DNA of 5,351 nucleotides from Nitrososphaeraceae archaeon (GCA_025922755.1 JAICHE010000097.1:1-5351), one strand, 5' to 3'. Shown: positions 1-4,316, numbered from the stretch's first letter. Numbers and translations: made by a program. Notes: generated from the sequence alone by a model not told the origin.

Positions 1-43
1 AAGTCATACCTGACATTAAATCAAAATAAAATCATTCAGAAAT

Positions 44-124
44 ATGTCAAAATGCCAGTGTACATTTTGCAATTATGTAGATGAACTAATTTCTGAGAGA
101 AATACAATGGAAGATGAATACTAG
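44..124 (+). CDS. 26-aa CxCxxC microprotein, possibly truncated
   Basis: A short ATG-TAG frame encodes a 26-residue peptide beginning MSKCQCTFCNY, with C4, C6 and C9, followed by an acidic helical tail ending EDEY. The CxCxxC start looks like half of a zinc ribbon or knuckle of the sort seen in many tiny thaumarchaeal proteins, but three cysteines alone give an incomplete metal site. Downstream in the same frame there are further stops, so if a longer form once existed it is broken. A weak A/T-rich element lies about 20-30 nt upstream, which would fit a leaderless transcript. Its function is unknown. It could be a chance ORF, and only the clustered cysteines argue for it. Confidence 0.33.
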   Translation: MSKCQCTFCNYVDELISERNTMEDEY

Positions 125-190
125 TACATGAAAGATTAGAATGACTTGAGAGAGAAAGGATAAAGCAAATCAAAATTTTGGATAAAAGAA

Positions 191-313
191 CTATCTGTTT
201 TTGCCAAAAGCTCCCTGATGATCAGTTAAACAGCATGAACATTGCTTTGCATAACATTCATCAACTTTCTCATGTCCACACGAGCCGCAGTGACAATAAG
301 GATCATCGGTCAT
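191..313 (-). CDS. 40-aa cysteine-rich zinc-binding microprotein
   Basis: The reverse strand encodes a 40-residue protein starting MTDDPYCHCGSCGHEKVDEC. It has seven cysteines (C7, C9, C12, C20, C25, C27, C28) and H8, H14 and H32, enough ligands for one or two zinc ions. This density of Cys/His in so short a frame is very unlikely by chance, and the pattern (CHCGxCGH followed by CxCC) matches my memory of conserved small thaumarchaeal proteins. It is divergent from the cupredoxin gene, separated by 84 bp that must hold both promoters. A TATATGG-like element sits about 17-24 nt before the ATG. The T-rich stretch after the stop (the complement of about 169-190) could end transcription. A role in nucleic-acid binding, protein contacts or metal handling cannot be told from the sequence. 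Confidence 0.68.
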   Translation of the reverse strand: MTDDPYCHCGSCGHEKVDECYAKQCSCCLTDHQGAFGKNR

Positions 314-350
314 ACAAAATTAAACCATATAACAATACTTAATCTGTTCG

Positions 351-394
351 CTTAATTTTCTTTTTTGATAATACCGTAATTACTTTAAGGGGAG
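351..394 (+). promoter_or_regulatory. Cupredoxin promoter and ribosome-binding site
   Basis: A TATA-like CTTAATTTTC lies at 351-360, and a GGGGAG purine block lies at 389-394, three bases before the ATG at 398. The GGGGAG is complementary to the archaeal 16S tail and supports 398 rather than the in-frame ATGs at 413 or 422. A short leader is implied, unlike most genes in this window, which look leaderless. Confidence 0.4.
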
Positions 395-397
395 ACC

Positions 398-973
398 ATG
401 ACTAGTAATTCCATGACATCAATGGACAAAGCAGGAATTGGTATTGCAATTGCAGTAGTAGCAATTGCATTAGGATTTACCGCCTTTTCAGGACCTTCGT
501 CCGAAATTACCCCTATTGTTGAAAAAACGGCTTCTACAATCAAAGAAACAGGACAGGAACTAAAAGAATCAAGCAGTGATGTACTTGAAAAAGTTAAAGA
601 AACAACAAAACAAGTAGCTGAAGAAACCCAACAACTGGGTGAAACTACAAAAGAAGTTACTACATCAAAGTTACCTGCAAGGCTTGTTTCAATCCCAAAA
701 GGAACTAACATTCCTGGATGTGAAGAAGCAAATCTTTGCTATGATCCACCATCTTTGATAATCTTTGCAGGAGGAGAAATTATTTGGAGAAATGATGATT
801 CTACATCTCATACTGTTACCAGTGGAAACATCATTGAAGGACCAGACGGATTATTTGACAGTGGATTGATAAAGGCAGGAGAAACTTTTTCATTCAAGTT
901 TGAAAAGACAGGAGAATACGGTTACTTTTGCATGATTCATCCATGGGCTAATGGTTCAGTTACAGTAAGCTAA
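398..973 (+). CDS. Membrane-anchored plastocyanin-like cupredoxin lacking the axial Met
   Basis: This 191-aa protein is a probable extracytoplasmic type 1 copper electron carrier. Residues 11-31 form one hydrophobic segment (signal anchor). Residues 35-92 are a charged, Thr/Glu/Lys-rich helical stalk with heptad-like repeats, and about 93-191 is a plastocyanin/amicyanin-type domain. Visible copper ligands are H138 (in SHTVTSG), C178 and H181 (in YFCMIHPWANG). The usual axial Met of the CxxHPWM motif would be residue 184 and is Ala here. C108 and C114 (PGCEEANLC) are a conserved pair in thaumarchaeal cupredoxins and probably form a disulfide. Ammonia-oxidising archaea use many blue-copper proteins in place of cytochrome c; this one is likely to shuttle electrons, or do copper chemistry, on the outer face of the membrane. 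The partner is unknown. It appears monocistronic, with its own promoter and terminator. Confidence 0.92.
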   Translation: MTSNSMTSMDKAGIGIAIAVVAIALGFTAFSGPSSEITPIVEKTASTIKETGQELKESSSDVLEKVKETTKQVAEETQQLGETTKEVTTSKLPARLVSIPKGTNIPGCEEANLCYDPPSLIIFAGGEIIWRNDDSTSHTVTSGNIIEGPDGLFDSGLIKAGETFSFKFEKTGEYGYFCMIHPWANGSVTVS

Positions 974-980
974 CGATTCA

Positions 981-1004
981 AAAGTTTTAATTTTTTAAAA
1001 AACT
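981..1004 (+). terminator. Terminator after cupredoxin gene
   Basis: Eight bases after the stop comes AAAGTTTTAATTTTTTAAAA followed by AACTT. AAGTTTT pairs with AAAACTT around an AT-rich loop, and the T6 run alone would suffice as an archaeal oligo-T terminator. Confidence 0.5.
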
Positions 1005-1039
1005 TATCGTGTAAATTGATCGTGTTACACTTCCCGTTG

Positions 1040-1050
1040 TTTAAATATAA
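1040..1050 (+). promoter_or_regulatory. TATA box of the 39-aa zinc-finger gene
   Basis: TTTAAATATAA is a near-ideal archaeal TATA box. Its centre is about 32 nt before the ATG at 1077, so transcription should start within a few bases of the start codon. Confidence 0.55.
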
Positions 1051-1076
1051 TTTTCATGCATAAAGTATGGCGATAG

Positions 1077-1196
1077 ATGGTAAAAAGAGTAGAGTGTGAC
1101 ATTTGTGGTAAAAGGATTCTAGGATACACATATCTTAAAACCCACTACAAATTAAAGCACCAAAAAGAACTAGTAGACAAATCCAACCCAATATAA
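1077..1196 (+). CDS. 39-aa single C2H2 zinc-finger protein
   Basis: This 39-residue protein carries one C2H2 finger with C7, C10, H23 and H28 (C-X2-C-X12-H-X4-H). It begins VECDICGKRI, has the aromatic/hydrophobic core residues expected between the ligands (Y17, Y19, L20), and ends in a charged tail. A TAG stop lies immediately in frame upstream, so the ATG at 1077 is the first possible start. A strong TATA box precedes it. Small lone C2H2 proteins are numerous in Thaumarchaeota; some may bind DNA or RNA, but one finger alone rarely gives specific DNA recognition, so a protein-contact role or dimerisation is equally possible. It converges on the 54-aa gene, with only nine bases between the two stop codons. 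Confidence 0.8.
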   Translation: MVKRVECDICGKRILGYTYLKTHYKLKHQKELVDKSNPI

Positions 1197-1205
1197 AAAA
1201 AATGA

Positions 1206-1370
1206 TTAGAGTTCTATAGTAGAACCTTCATTTAATGAGTAATGTTGGGTATGATTTTTTCCATGCACATCATACCAACTGACTTTTAACGCAACTTTTC
1301 TTCTTGCCGCACTTTCAACTTCTATGGTGTGAGCCATTCTTATTCTGTCGCTTAGTTGTACTTCGCTCAT
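1206..1370 (-). CDS. 54-aa hypothetical protein
   Basis: This reverse-strand frame of 54 residues begins MSEVQLSDRI and ends STIEL. The N-terminal third is probably helical and basic (DRIRMAHTIEVESAARRKVA). It is followed by an aromatic and His-rich segment (WYDVHGKNHTQHYSL) that looks like beta strands. No transmembrane segment, cysteine or familiar motif is present, and I do not recognise the family. Support for a real gene comes from a TATA-like element about 18-26 nt before the ATG, a T8 run just past the stop (complement of 1195-1202) as terminator, and a clean codon pattern. An internal Met at residue 12 is an alternative start. The three His residues after W32 could bind metal, but that is a guess. 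Confidence 0.6.
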   Translation of the reverse strand: MSEVQLSDRIRMAHTIEVESAARRKVALKVSWYDVHGKNHTQHYSLNEGSTIEL

Positions 1371-1387
1371 AGAGGTCTGTTACAAAG

Positions 1388-1396
1388 CATAAAGAT
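1388..1396 (-). promoter_or_regulatory. TATA-like box of the 54-aa gene
   Basis: On the minus strand ATCTTTATG lies 18-26 nt before the ATG at 1370, which fits a leaderless or near-leaderless transcript. The match to the consensus is moderate. Confidence 0.4.
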
Positions 1397-1479
1397 ATCC
1401 CTGCGTGTGAAAAATAATTTTTGATCGAGCGAAGTGTTTTGACCCTTAATAACCAAGATTACATTTAGTTCATTAAATT

Positions 1480-1495
1480 TTGTTAACATTAACAA
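1480..1495. repeat. Short perfect inverted repeat TTGTTAA-CA-TTAACAA
   Basis: TTGTTAACATTAACAA has two 7-bp arms around a 2-bp centre and lies 15 bp past the stop of the dehydrogenase gene. The loop is too short for a good RNA hairpin, so a protein-binding site is at least as likely as a terminator. No companion copy is seen in the window. Confidence 0.4.
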
Positions 1496-1509
1496 TACCT
1501 TGAACTAGC

Positions 1510-2460
1510 TTATGGCTTCAAAACCACCTTTAGTGTTTTTGAATTTTTCGCTTGGTCAAATGCTTCGTTGAATTTCTCCAACGGATATTCTGAGTCAATC
1601 AAGCCATCAACAGAAATTATTCCCGATGCAAGAGCATTGATTGCAGGCCTAAAGGGTCCGCATCTAGAACCTACAAGAGTAATTTCGTTGACTACCGCAG
1701 GTGTCAAATCAAGATTCTCCTTTGAGGCAATTGTAGATTTTAAGATCACAGTACCTTTTGGTTTAACAAGCTTCATTGAATCTAAAAATCCTGAATTGCT
1801 TCCAGTGGCTTCTACTACCAGATCATAGGAAAATTCTTCAACAGGTTTGATTCCAATCTTTGTTTTTATTCCTAATTTCTCAAGTCTTTCTAGCTTGTTT
1901 TGATGTCTTCCAAAACAGGTAATGTCTGAACAACTTGTCTTAAGAACTGATATTATTAATTGAGATAACCTTCCATCCCCTACAATGGCAACACGCCAAT
2001 CAGGTTTCAATAAAACCTGCTCTTTTATCTCAAATGCAGCTGCAATTGGCTCTACAAACACTGCCTGTTTGTCTGTGATTGAATCTGGAATAACATGAAG
2101 ATTCTTTTCGGGCAATGACAAAAATTCTGCAAAGGCCCCATCTCGATTCAATATTCCTAATACACTTCTGTTTGGACAGTGCCTTTGCATTCCTTTTTTG
2201 CAAGAATCACATTTTTCACATCCAACATTAATTTCTCCTACCACTCTTTTTCCTATGAGATCCTTGTTTTTTGATTCTACTACAACTCCTGCAAATTCAT
2301 GGCCCAAGACTCCTTCATACGACATGTATCCCTGCAAAATTTCCAAATCTGTTCCGCAAATTCCTGCCATGCTAACTTTAACTAATGCCTCTCCGGTTTG
2401 GGGTTTAGGATAATCTTTAATGTAATTTAGATTCTTTCCATCAAAACGTAATGCTTTCAC
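1510..2460 (-). CDS. Zinc-dependent medium-chain dehydrogenase (alcohol/polyol type)
   Basis: This 316-aa cytosolic oxidoreductase belongs to the medium-chain (MDR) alcohol dehydrogenase family and would interconvert an alcohol and a carbonyl with NAD(P)H. The GroES-like domain carries C35 (GICGTD) and the H54-E55 pair (GHE) for catalytic zinc, with E137 (in EPIA) as the likely further ligand. C81, C84, C87 and C95 form the structural zinc lobe. The Rossmann motif at 157-168 reads VAIVGDGRLSQL, with Ser166 where the third Gly of GxGxxG is usual. R185, just after the second strand (CFGRHQNK), replaces the acidic residue of NAD-specific enzymes, so I infer NADP(H). The GDG-type motif and the NEITLVGSRCGPF block recall an uncharacterised MDR subgroup. 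The protein is shorter than the usual 340-350 aa. The start is GTG (2458-2460), placed by a TATA box 22-31 nt upstream. The substrate is unknown. Confidence 0.88.
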   Translation of the reverse strand: MKALRFDGKNLNYIKDYPKPQTGEALVKVSMAGICGTDLEILQGYMSYEGVLGHEFAGVVVESKNKDLIGKRVVGEINVGCEKCDSCKKGMQRHCPNRSVLGILNRDGAFAEFLSLPEKNLHVIPDSITDKQAVFVEPIAAAFEIKEQVLLKPDWRVAIVGDGRLSQLIISVLKTSCSDITCFGRHQNKLERLEKLGIKTKIGIKPVEEFSYDLVVEATGSNSGFLDSMKLVKPKGTVILKSTIASKENLDLTPAVVNEITLVGSRCGPFRPAINALASGIISVDGLIDSEYPLEKFNEAFDQAKNSKTLKVVLKP

Positions 2461-2481
2461 TGAAAAAACAGCAACATCGTT

Positions 2482-2491
2482 CTTAAAAATT
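2482..2491 (-). promoter_or_regulatory. TATA box of the dehydrogenase gene
   Basis: On the minus strand AATTTTTAAG lies 22-31 nt before the GTG start at 2460, so the message should begin at or near the GTG. No Shine-Dalgarno sequence is visible, which agrees with a leaderless transcript. Confidence 0.5.
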
Positions 2492-2497
2492 GATTCG

Positions 2498-2542
2498 AAA
2501 ACCTCTTAGGCAATTAGAATAAAAAAATTGAGAGGAGGTTTT
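2498..2542 (-). terminator. Inverted repeat with T7 tract after the 72-aa membrane gene
   Basis: AAAACCTC (2498-2505) is repeated inverted as GAGGTTTT (2535-2542), and an inner pair CAATT/AATTG (2511-2515 and 2526-2530) extends the stem. On the minus strand a T7 tract (complement of 2521-2527) follows the stop of the membrane-protein gene and would act as an oligo-T terminator. The left arm also abuts the upstream side of the dehydrogenase TATA box. Confidence 0.45.
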
Positions 2543-2545
2543 AAC

Positions 2546-2764
2546 CTACTTTCTCAATTTTAATGCCATTTTCACAGCAAGACCCCATGATCCAATTGTG
2601 AAAAGGACTGGAAATACTCCGGATGAAAGTATTTGCGGTACTTGTTCCAAGGATACACTTCCTTGATGGGCCATTGCTGCAACGATAGGTAAGGCAAGCA
2701 AACCTATTACTCCCAGTTTTCTTTTGTTCTGGGAGATTTGTTGTTGTACGTTGATTGTACTCAT
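2546..2764 (-). CDS. 72-aa small membrane protein with two TM segments
   Basis: This 72-residue protein has a polar N-terminus with a QNKRK positive patch (residues 12-16). A hydrophobic helix follows at about 17-33 (LGVIGLLALPIVAAMAH), then a short polar loop (QGSVSLEQVPQ), a second hydrophobic helix at about 47-67, and a KLRK end. The positive charges at both ends would place both termini in the cytoplasm with the loop outside. I do not recognise the family, and no catalytic or metal-binding motif is evident. An overlapping 79-codon frame in the same place is a shadow. The gene stands alone between its own terminator and a distinctive promoter that shares 57 bp and two palindromes with the promoter at 4347-4403, so it is probably co-regulated with the 77-aa/exported-protein unit by the nearby Lrp/AsnC protein. 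Confidence 0.8.
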   Translation of the reverse strand: MSTINVQQQISQNKRKLGVIGLLALPIVAAMAHQGSVSLEQVPQILSSGVFPVLFTIGSWGLAVKMALKLRK

Positions 2765-2788
2765 GTTTTGTCAACCTCATTAATGCTG

Positions 2789-2845
2789 CAGAATTATTTA
2801 GAATGGATCTAACTTTTTTGGCATGTTTTGTTCAGTTATTGAATT
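2789..2845 (-). promoter_or_regulatory. Shared 57-bp promoter module, copy 1 (72-aa membrane gene)
   Basis: The minus-strand element ends in ATTCTAAATAATTCTG (2804-2789), which contains the TATA box 25-40 nt before the ATG at 2764. It aligns without gaps to 4347-4403 on the plus strand, with 42 of 57 identities counted by eye. Further matching blocks are AATTC, CTGAAC, ATGC and AAAAGT. Its upstream end overlaps the proximal palindrome. Confidence 0.75.
2830..2844. promoter_or_regulatory. Proximal operator-like palindrome GTTCAGTTATTGAAT
   Basis: This is a near-perfect 15-bp palindrome (arms GTTCA and TGAAT) centred about 40 bp upstream of the centre of the TATA region of the membrane-protein gene. 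It matches the consensus GTTCARTWAYTGAAC at 14 of 15 positions. The core TTCAG-TTA-TTGAA has the 5-3-5 form of Lrp/AsnC binding sites. Confidence 0.6.
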
Positions 2846-2860
2846 ACCATAACACACTGC

Positions 2861-2879
2861 AAGTTCAGTAACTGAACTT
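2861..2879. promoter_or_regulatory. Distal operator palindrome AAGTTCAGTAACTGAACTT
   Basis: This perfect 19-bp palindrome has 9-bp arms around one central base. It is the best copy of GTTCARTWAYTGAAC in the window. Its centre lies 33 bp, about three helical turns, upstream of the proximal copy, so two bound dimers would lie on the same DNA face. Confidence 0.68.
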
Positions 2880-2887
2880 TCGAGCCT

Positions 2888-2910
2888 AAAAAATCAAAAC
2901 AAAAAAAATT
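2888..2910 (-). terminator. Strong oligo-T terminator after the 33-aa ORF
   Basis: On the minus strand, 11 bases past the stop at 2922, come T8, then GTTTTGA, then T6. This is the strongest poly-T signal in the window. It ends the preceding minus-strand transcript and insulates the operator region and promoter of the next minus-strand gene. Confidence 0.6.
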
Positions 2911-2921
2911 CTTCCGGAGAT

Positions 2922-3023
2922 TTATCGGTTGAGTTCAAATCTCTGCTTATGCAAGGTGTTAACGAGTTTATCGAGTATTAGTAAAAAGACAATTCCTTCC
3001 TTGTAGGCACGATTTACACGCAT
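2922..3023 (-). CDS. 33-aa hypothetical microprotein
   Basis: This reverse-strand frame of 33 residues begins MRVNRAYKEG and continues as a probable amphipathic helix (IVFLLILDKLVNTLHKQRFE). It has no cysteines and no complete membrane span. The main support is position: a very strong oligo-T terminator begins 11 nt after the stop, which implies that a minus-strand transcript ends there. A TATA-like AAATTTATG lies 17-25 nt before the ATG, slightly close for a leaderless start. It is divergent from the 33-aa zinc protein at 3080. No family is recognised. The helix could bind a partner or the membrane surface. The transcript might instead be a non-coding RNA. Confidence 0.33.
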   Translation of the reverse strand: MRVNRAYKEGIVFLLILDKLVNTLHKQRFELNR

Positions 3024-3079
3024 TGTCTAACGTTATTATCATAAATTTGATATTTTGAAAAATCACAGATTAATGAATA

Positions 3080-3181
3080 ATGATTTTCTATTGCACTCAT
3101 TGTGGTTACAAATCAAAATTCAAAGAAGTAATTCACATTCATCTATATCTTAGAGAAAAATATGGCTTTTGTAAAACCTAA
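3080..3181 (+). CDS. 33-aa CxxC/HxH zinc-finger-like microprotein
   Basis: This 33-residue protein starts MIFYCTHCGYKSKFKEVIHI. C5 and C8 form a zinc-knuckle turn (CTHCGYKS), and H19 and H21 provide the other two likely ligands. C31 near the C-terminus is a spare. The spacing (C-X2-C-X10-H-X-H) is not the classical C2H2 form, but the CxxCGYKS start is typical of zinc-ribbon and C2H2 thaumarchaeal microproteins. An in-frame TGA two codons upstream fixes the ATG as the first start. TATTTTGA at 3051-3058 lies about 26 nt before it, consistent with a leaderless message. Function unknown. The rest of the stretch to 3287 shows no gene. Confidence 0.5.
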   Translation: MIFYCTHCGYKSKFKEVIHIHLYLREKYGFCKT

Positions 3182-3287
3182 TGGGAATCGTATAAAATTT
3201 CTCTCCTTCCCAAAAAATAATTTCAAAATAACCTACACCTAATATTCAAATCTAATATTATTTCCAAAATTGAAAATTATGACCTTG

Positions 3288-3297
3288 TTTATTTTAG
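3288..3297 (+). promoter_or_regulatory. TATA box of the 64-aa zinc-ribbon gene
   Basis: TTTATTTTAG has its centre about 25 nt before the ATG at 3317. This spacing predicts a transcript starting at that ATG and so argues against the TTG at 3311. Confidence 0.45.
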
Positions 3298-3316
3298 AGT
3301 GGTTTAGAAATTGAGT

Positions 3317-3511
3317 ATGTCTTACACAATATGTTCTAAATGTCAAAGCGAAATGAAATGGTCTCATCACTATGGAACTCTGAAAAGTGGAAACCCATCC
3401 TTGTTTTCTCATGAAATTTTTGAACTTGCAATGATCTGTTCAAAATGTGGGTTTATCGAGTTTTATCTTGATCCAGATAGTTTGAAAAAATTACAAAAAG
3501 AAGAATTTTAA
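3317..3511 (+). CDS. 64-aa zinc-ribbon protein
   Basis: This 64-residue protein has two CxxC knuckles: C6/C9 (ICSKCQSEMKW) and C41/C44 (ICSKCGFIEFYL). They are separated by 31 residues that include H17, H18 and H32. This is the layout of a zinc ribbon whose second knuckle is followed by a beta strand (GFIEFYLDP), and it ends in a charged helix. Related small archaeal proteins are annotated only as zinc ribbons. Such folds often bind nucleic acids or act as protein adaptors; no enzyme motif is present. A TTG two codons earlier (3311) is an alternative start, but the TATA-to-ATG distance favours 3317. The gene converges on the 31-aa zinc-finger gene, with 20 bases of A/T-rich sequence between the stops serving both terminators. 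Confidence 0.78.
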   Translation: MSYTICSKCQSEMKWSHHYGTLKSGNPSLFSHEIFELAMICSKCGFIEFYLDPDSLKKLQKEEF

Positions 3512-3531
3512 ATTAAAAAATTCAAATCTAT

Positions 3532-3627
3532 TTAGGATATTTCCAGAGAACATTTATCTGAACAAATACGCCTATTGAAAACATCTTCGTATTCTATACC
3601 ACAATGTACACATTTTCTGAAAGCCAT
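3532..3627 (-). CDS. 31-aa treble-clef-like zinc microprotein
   Basis: This reverse-strand frame of 31 residues starts MAFRKCVHCGIEYEDVFNRR. Its ligands are C6, C9, C22 and C26 (C-X2-C-X12-C-X3-C), with the C-terminal pair in ICSDKCSLE. A CxxCG knuckle followed by a CSxxC helix start is characteristic of treble-clef or FCS-like zinc fingers. The motif covers nearly the whole protein, so it is a bare finger. It lies 42 bp downstream of the Lrp/AsnC gene on the same strand. A TATA box (CTTAAATACC on that strand) 20-29 nt before the ATG suggests its own leaderless promoter, though read-through from the regulator is possible. Function unknown; adaptor or nucleic-acid contact are the usual roles of such folds. 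Confidence 0.68.
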   Translation of the reverse strand: MAFRKCVHCGIEYEDVFNRRICSDKCSLEIS

Positions 3628-3646
3628 AATTACAATACACATTTTT

Positions 3647-3656
3647 GGTATTTAAG
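3647..3656 (-). promoter_or_regulatory. TATA box of the 31-aa zinc-finger gene
   Basis: CTTAAATACC on the minus strand lies 20-29 nt before the ATG at 3627. It follows directly on the end of the regulator gene and partly overlaps the T-rich stretch that would terminate it. Confidence 0.45.
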
Positions 3657-3669
3657 AAAAATCATTCCC

Positions 3670-4272
3670 TTATCTTTTTGATTTTGATGTGTCCGCACAA
3701 GTTTCAGTTCCTTCTTTCTTGCATGTACTTTTGATAAATCGGTTAAAATCCTCCTCATCAAATAACTGCCAACCCATCTTATGAATATCAAGATCATACG
3801 ACCTGTAGTCTTCCATAATATCTCCAAACCATGCACGATAAAGATCCTCTTCTTGTTGAGCCTGTTCGTGATTATTGAAAAACTTCAATTCTATCCAGTC
3901 AATGTTTCCGTTAGTCCTAGCAGAAAAATCACAATATGGCGCGCTGGTAAGATACTGCTTCATTTCCTCTAATCTTGTAACAAAATCCTTTGGAGAGGTG
4001 AATTTCACTGTTATCAGCCTTAAAATTGGCATGTTTACTTGGTTGAGGTCAACCATCGTAGTATAGCCATGAATTATTCCTAGTTTTTCCAGTCTAGTGA
4101 TCCTCTTTCCTACTCCACGTTCCGACATTTCTGTTCCCATGCCTTGCAGTTTTTTTACTATGGTCCTAGTGGAATCTCGAGCATTTGCAATAAGTAAATT
4201 TAGAATCTGCCTATCTATTGCATCAATTCTAATTTCTTTTTTTTGCTCAGTAATAGGTTCTGCCATGGTCAT
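3670..4272 (-). CDS. Lrp/AsnC-family transcriptional regulator
   Basis: This 200-aa DNA-binding regulator has an N-terminal AsnC-type winged helix-turn-helix at about 17-75: IDAIDRQILNLLIANARDST opens the domain, MSERGVGKRITRLEKLGII holds the recognition helix and wing, and GYTTMVDLNQV leads into the linker. Residues about 80-165 resemble a diverged RAM (ligand-sensing, oligomerisation) domain. The polar C-terminal tail to KSKR, with C184 and C192, is longer than in typical 150-160-aa family members. Family members act as dimers or octamers, respond to amino acids or other metabolites, and bind 13-15-bp palindromes. Such palindromes lie just upstream of this gene and of the membrane-protein gene, so autoregulation and local control are inferred. 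The start is ATG 4270-4272; the second Met (4266) is an alternative. Expansion of this family is typical of Thaumarchaeota. Confidence 0.9.
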   Translation of the reverse strand: MTMAEPITEQKKEIRIDAIDRQILNLLIANARDSTRTIVKKLQGMGTEMSERGVGKRITRLEKLGIIHGYTTMVDLNQVNMPILRLITVKFTSPKDFVTRLEEMKQYLTSAPYCDFSARTNGNIDWIELKFFNNHEQAQQEEDLYRAWFGDIMEDYRSYDLDIHKMGWQLFDEEDFNRFIKSTCKKEGTETCADTSKSKR

Positions 4273-4292
4273 CTTGGAGTCAACTAGTATTT

Positions 4293-4315
4293 CCTGATGT
4301 TAAGATAGTATCAGG
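4293..4315 (-). promoter_or_regulatory. Inverted repeat CCTGAT-N11-ATCAGG over the regulator promoter
   Basis: Perfect 6-bp arms (4293-4298 and 4310-4315) flank CTTAAC on the minus strand, the best TATA-like element, which ends about 28 nt before the regulator's ATG. A protein bound here would block its own promoter. This sequence differs from the GTTCA...TGAAC palindromes, so a different regulator or a low-affinity site is possible. Confidence 0.4.
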
Positions 4316-4316
4316 T

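Noticed and set aside
385..711. 108-codon open frame antisense to the cupredoxin stalk
   Set aside because: It is the mirror of the low-complexity Thr/Glu/Lys coding stretch, giving a Ser/Val-rich nonsense peptide with no promoter.
1367..1489. 40-aa minus-strand ORF between the dehydrogenase and the 54-aa gene, overlapping the latter by ATGA
   Set aside because: The peptide has no motif, the start lies in the TTGTTAACATTAACAA repeat, and the 54-aa gene has its own TATA box inside it. An ORF this short is expected by chance in such A/T-rich DNA.
2541..2780. 79-codon frame overlapping the 72-aa membrane gene in another frame
   Set aside because: The 72-aa frame has two clean membrane helices and correct promoter spacing; the other is a Cys/Ser-rich peptide without features.
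2925..2955. tRNA T-arm-like GGTTGAGTTCAAATCTCTGC
   Set aside because: The arms pair at only about three of five positions and no anticodon arm, D arm or acceptor partner lies upstream. The bases also fall in the 33-aa minus-strand ORF.
2968..3042. 24-aa minus-strand ORF with CKSC and a further Cys
   Set aside because: It overlaps the 33-aa frame, which ends next to the strong terminator; three cysteines in 24 residues with a stop soon after is weaker support.
3182..3287. A/T-rich stretch between two small zinc-protein genes
   Set aside because: No ORF, repeat or dyad could be supported on either strand.
3311..3316. TTG start two codons before the ATG of the 64-aa zinc-ribbon gene
   Set aside because: TATA-to-ATG spacing of about 25 nt fits a leaderless start at 3317; the TTG adds only Met-Ser.
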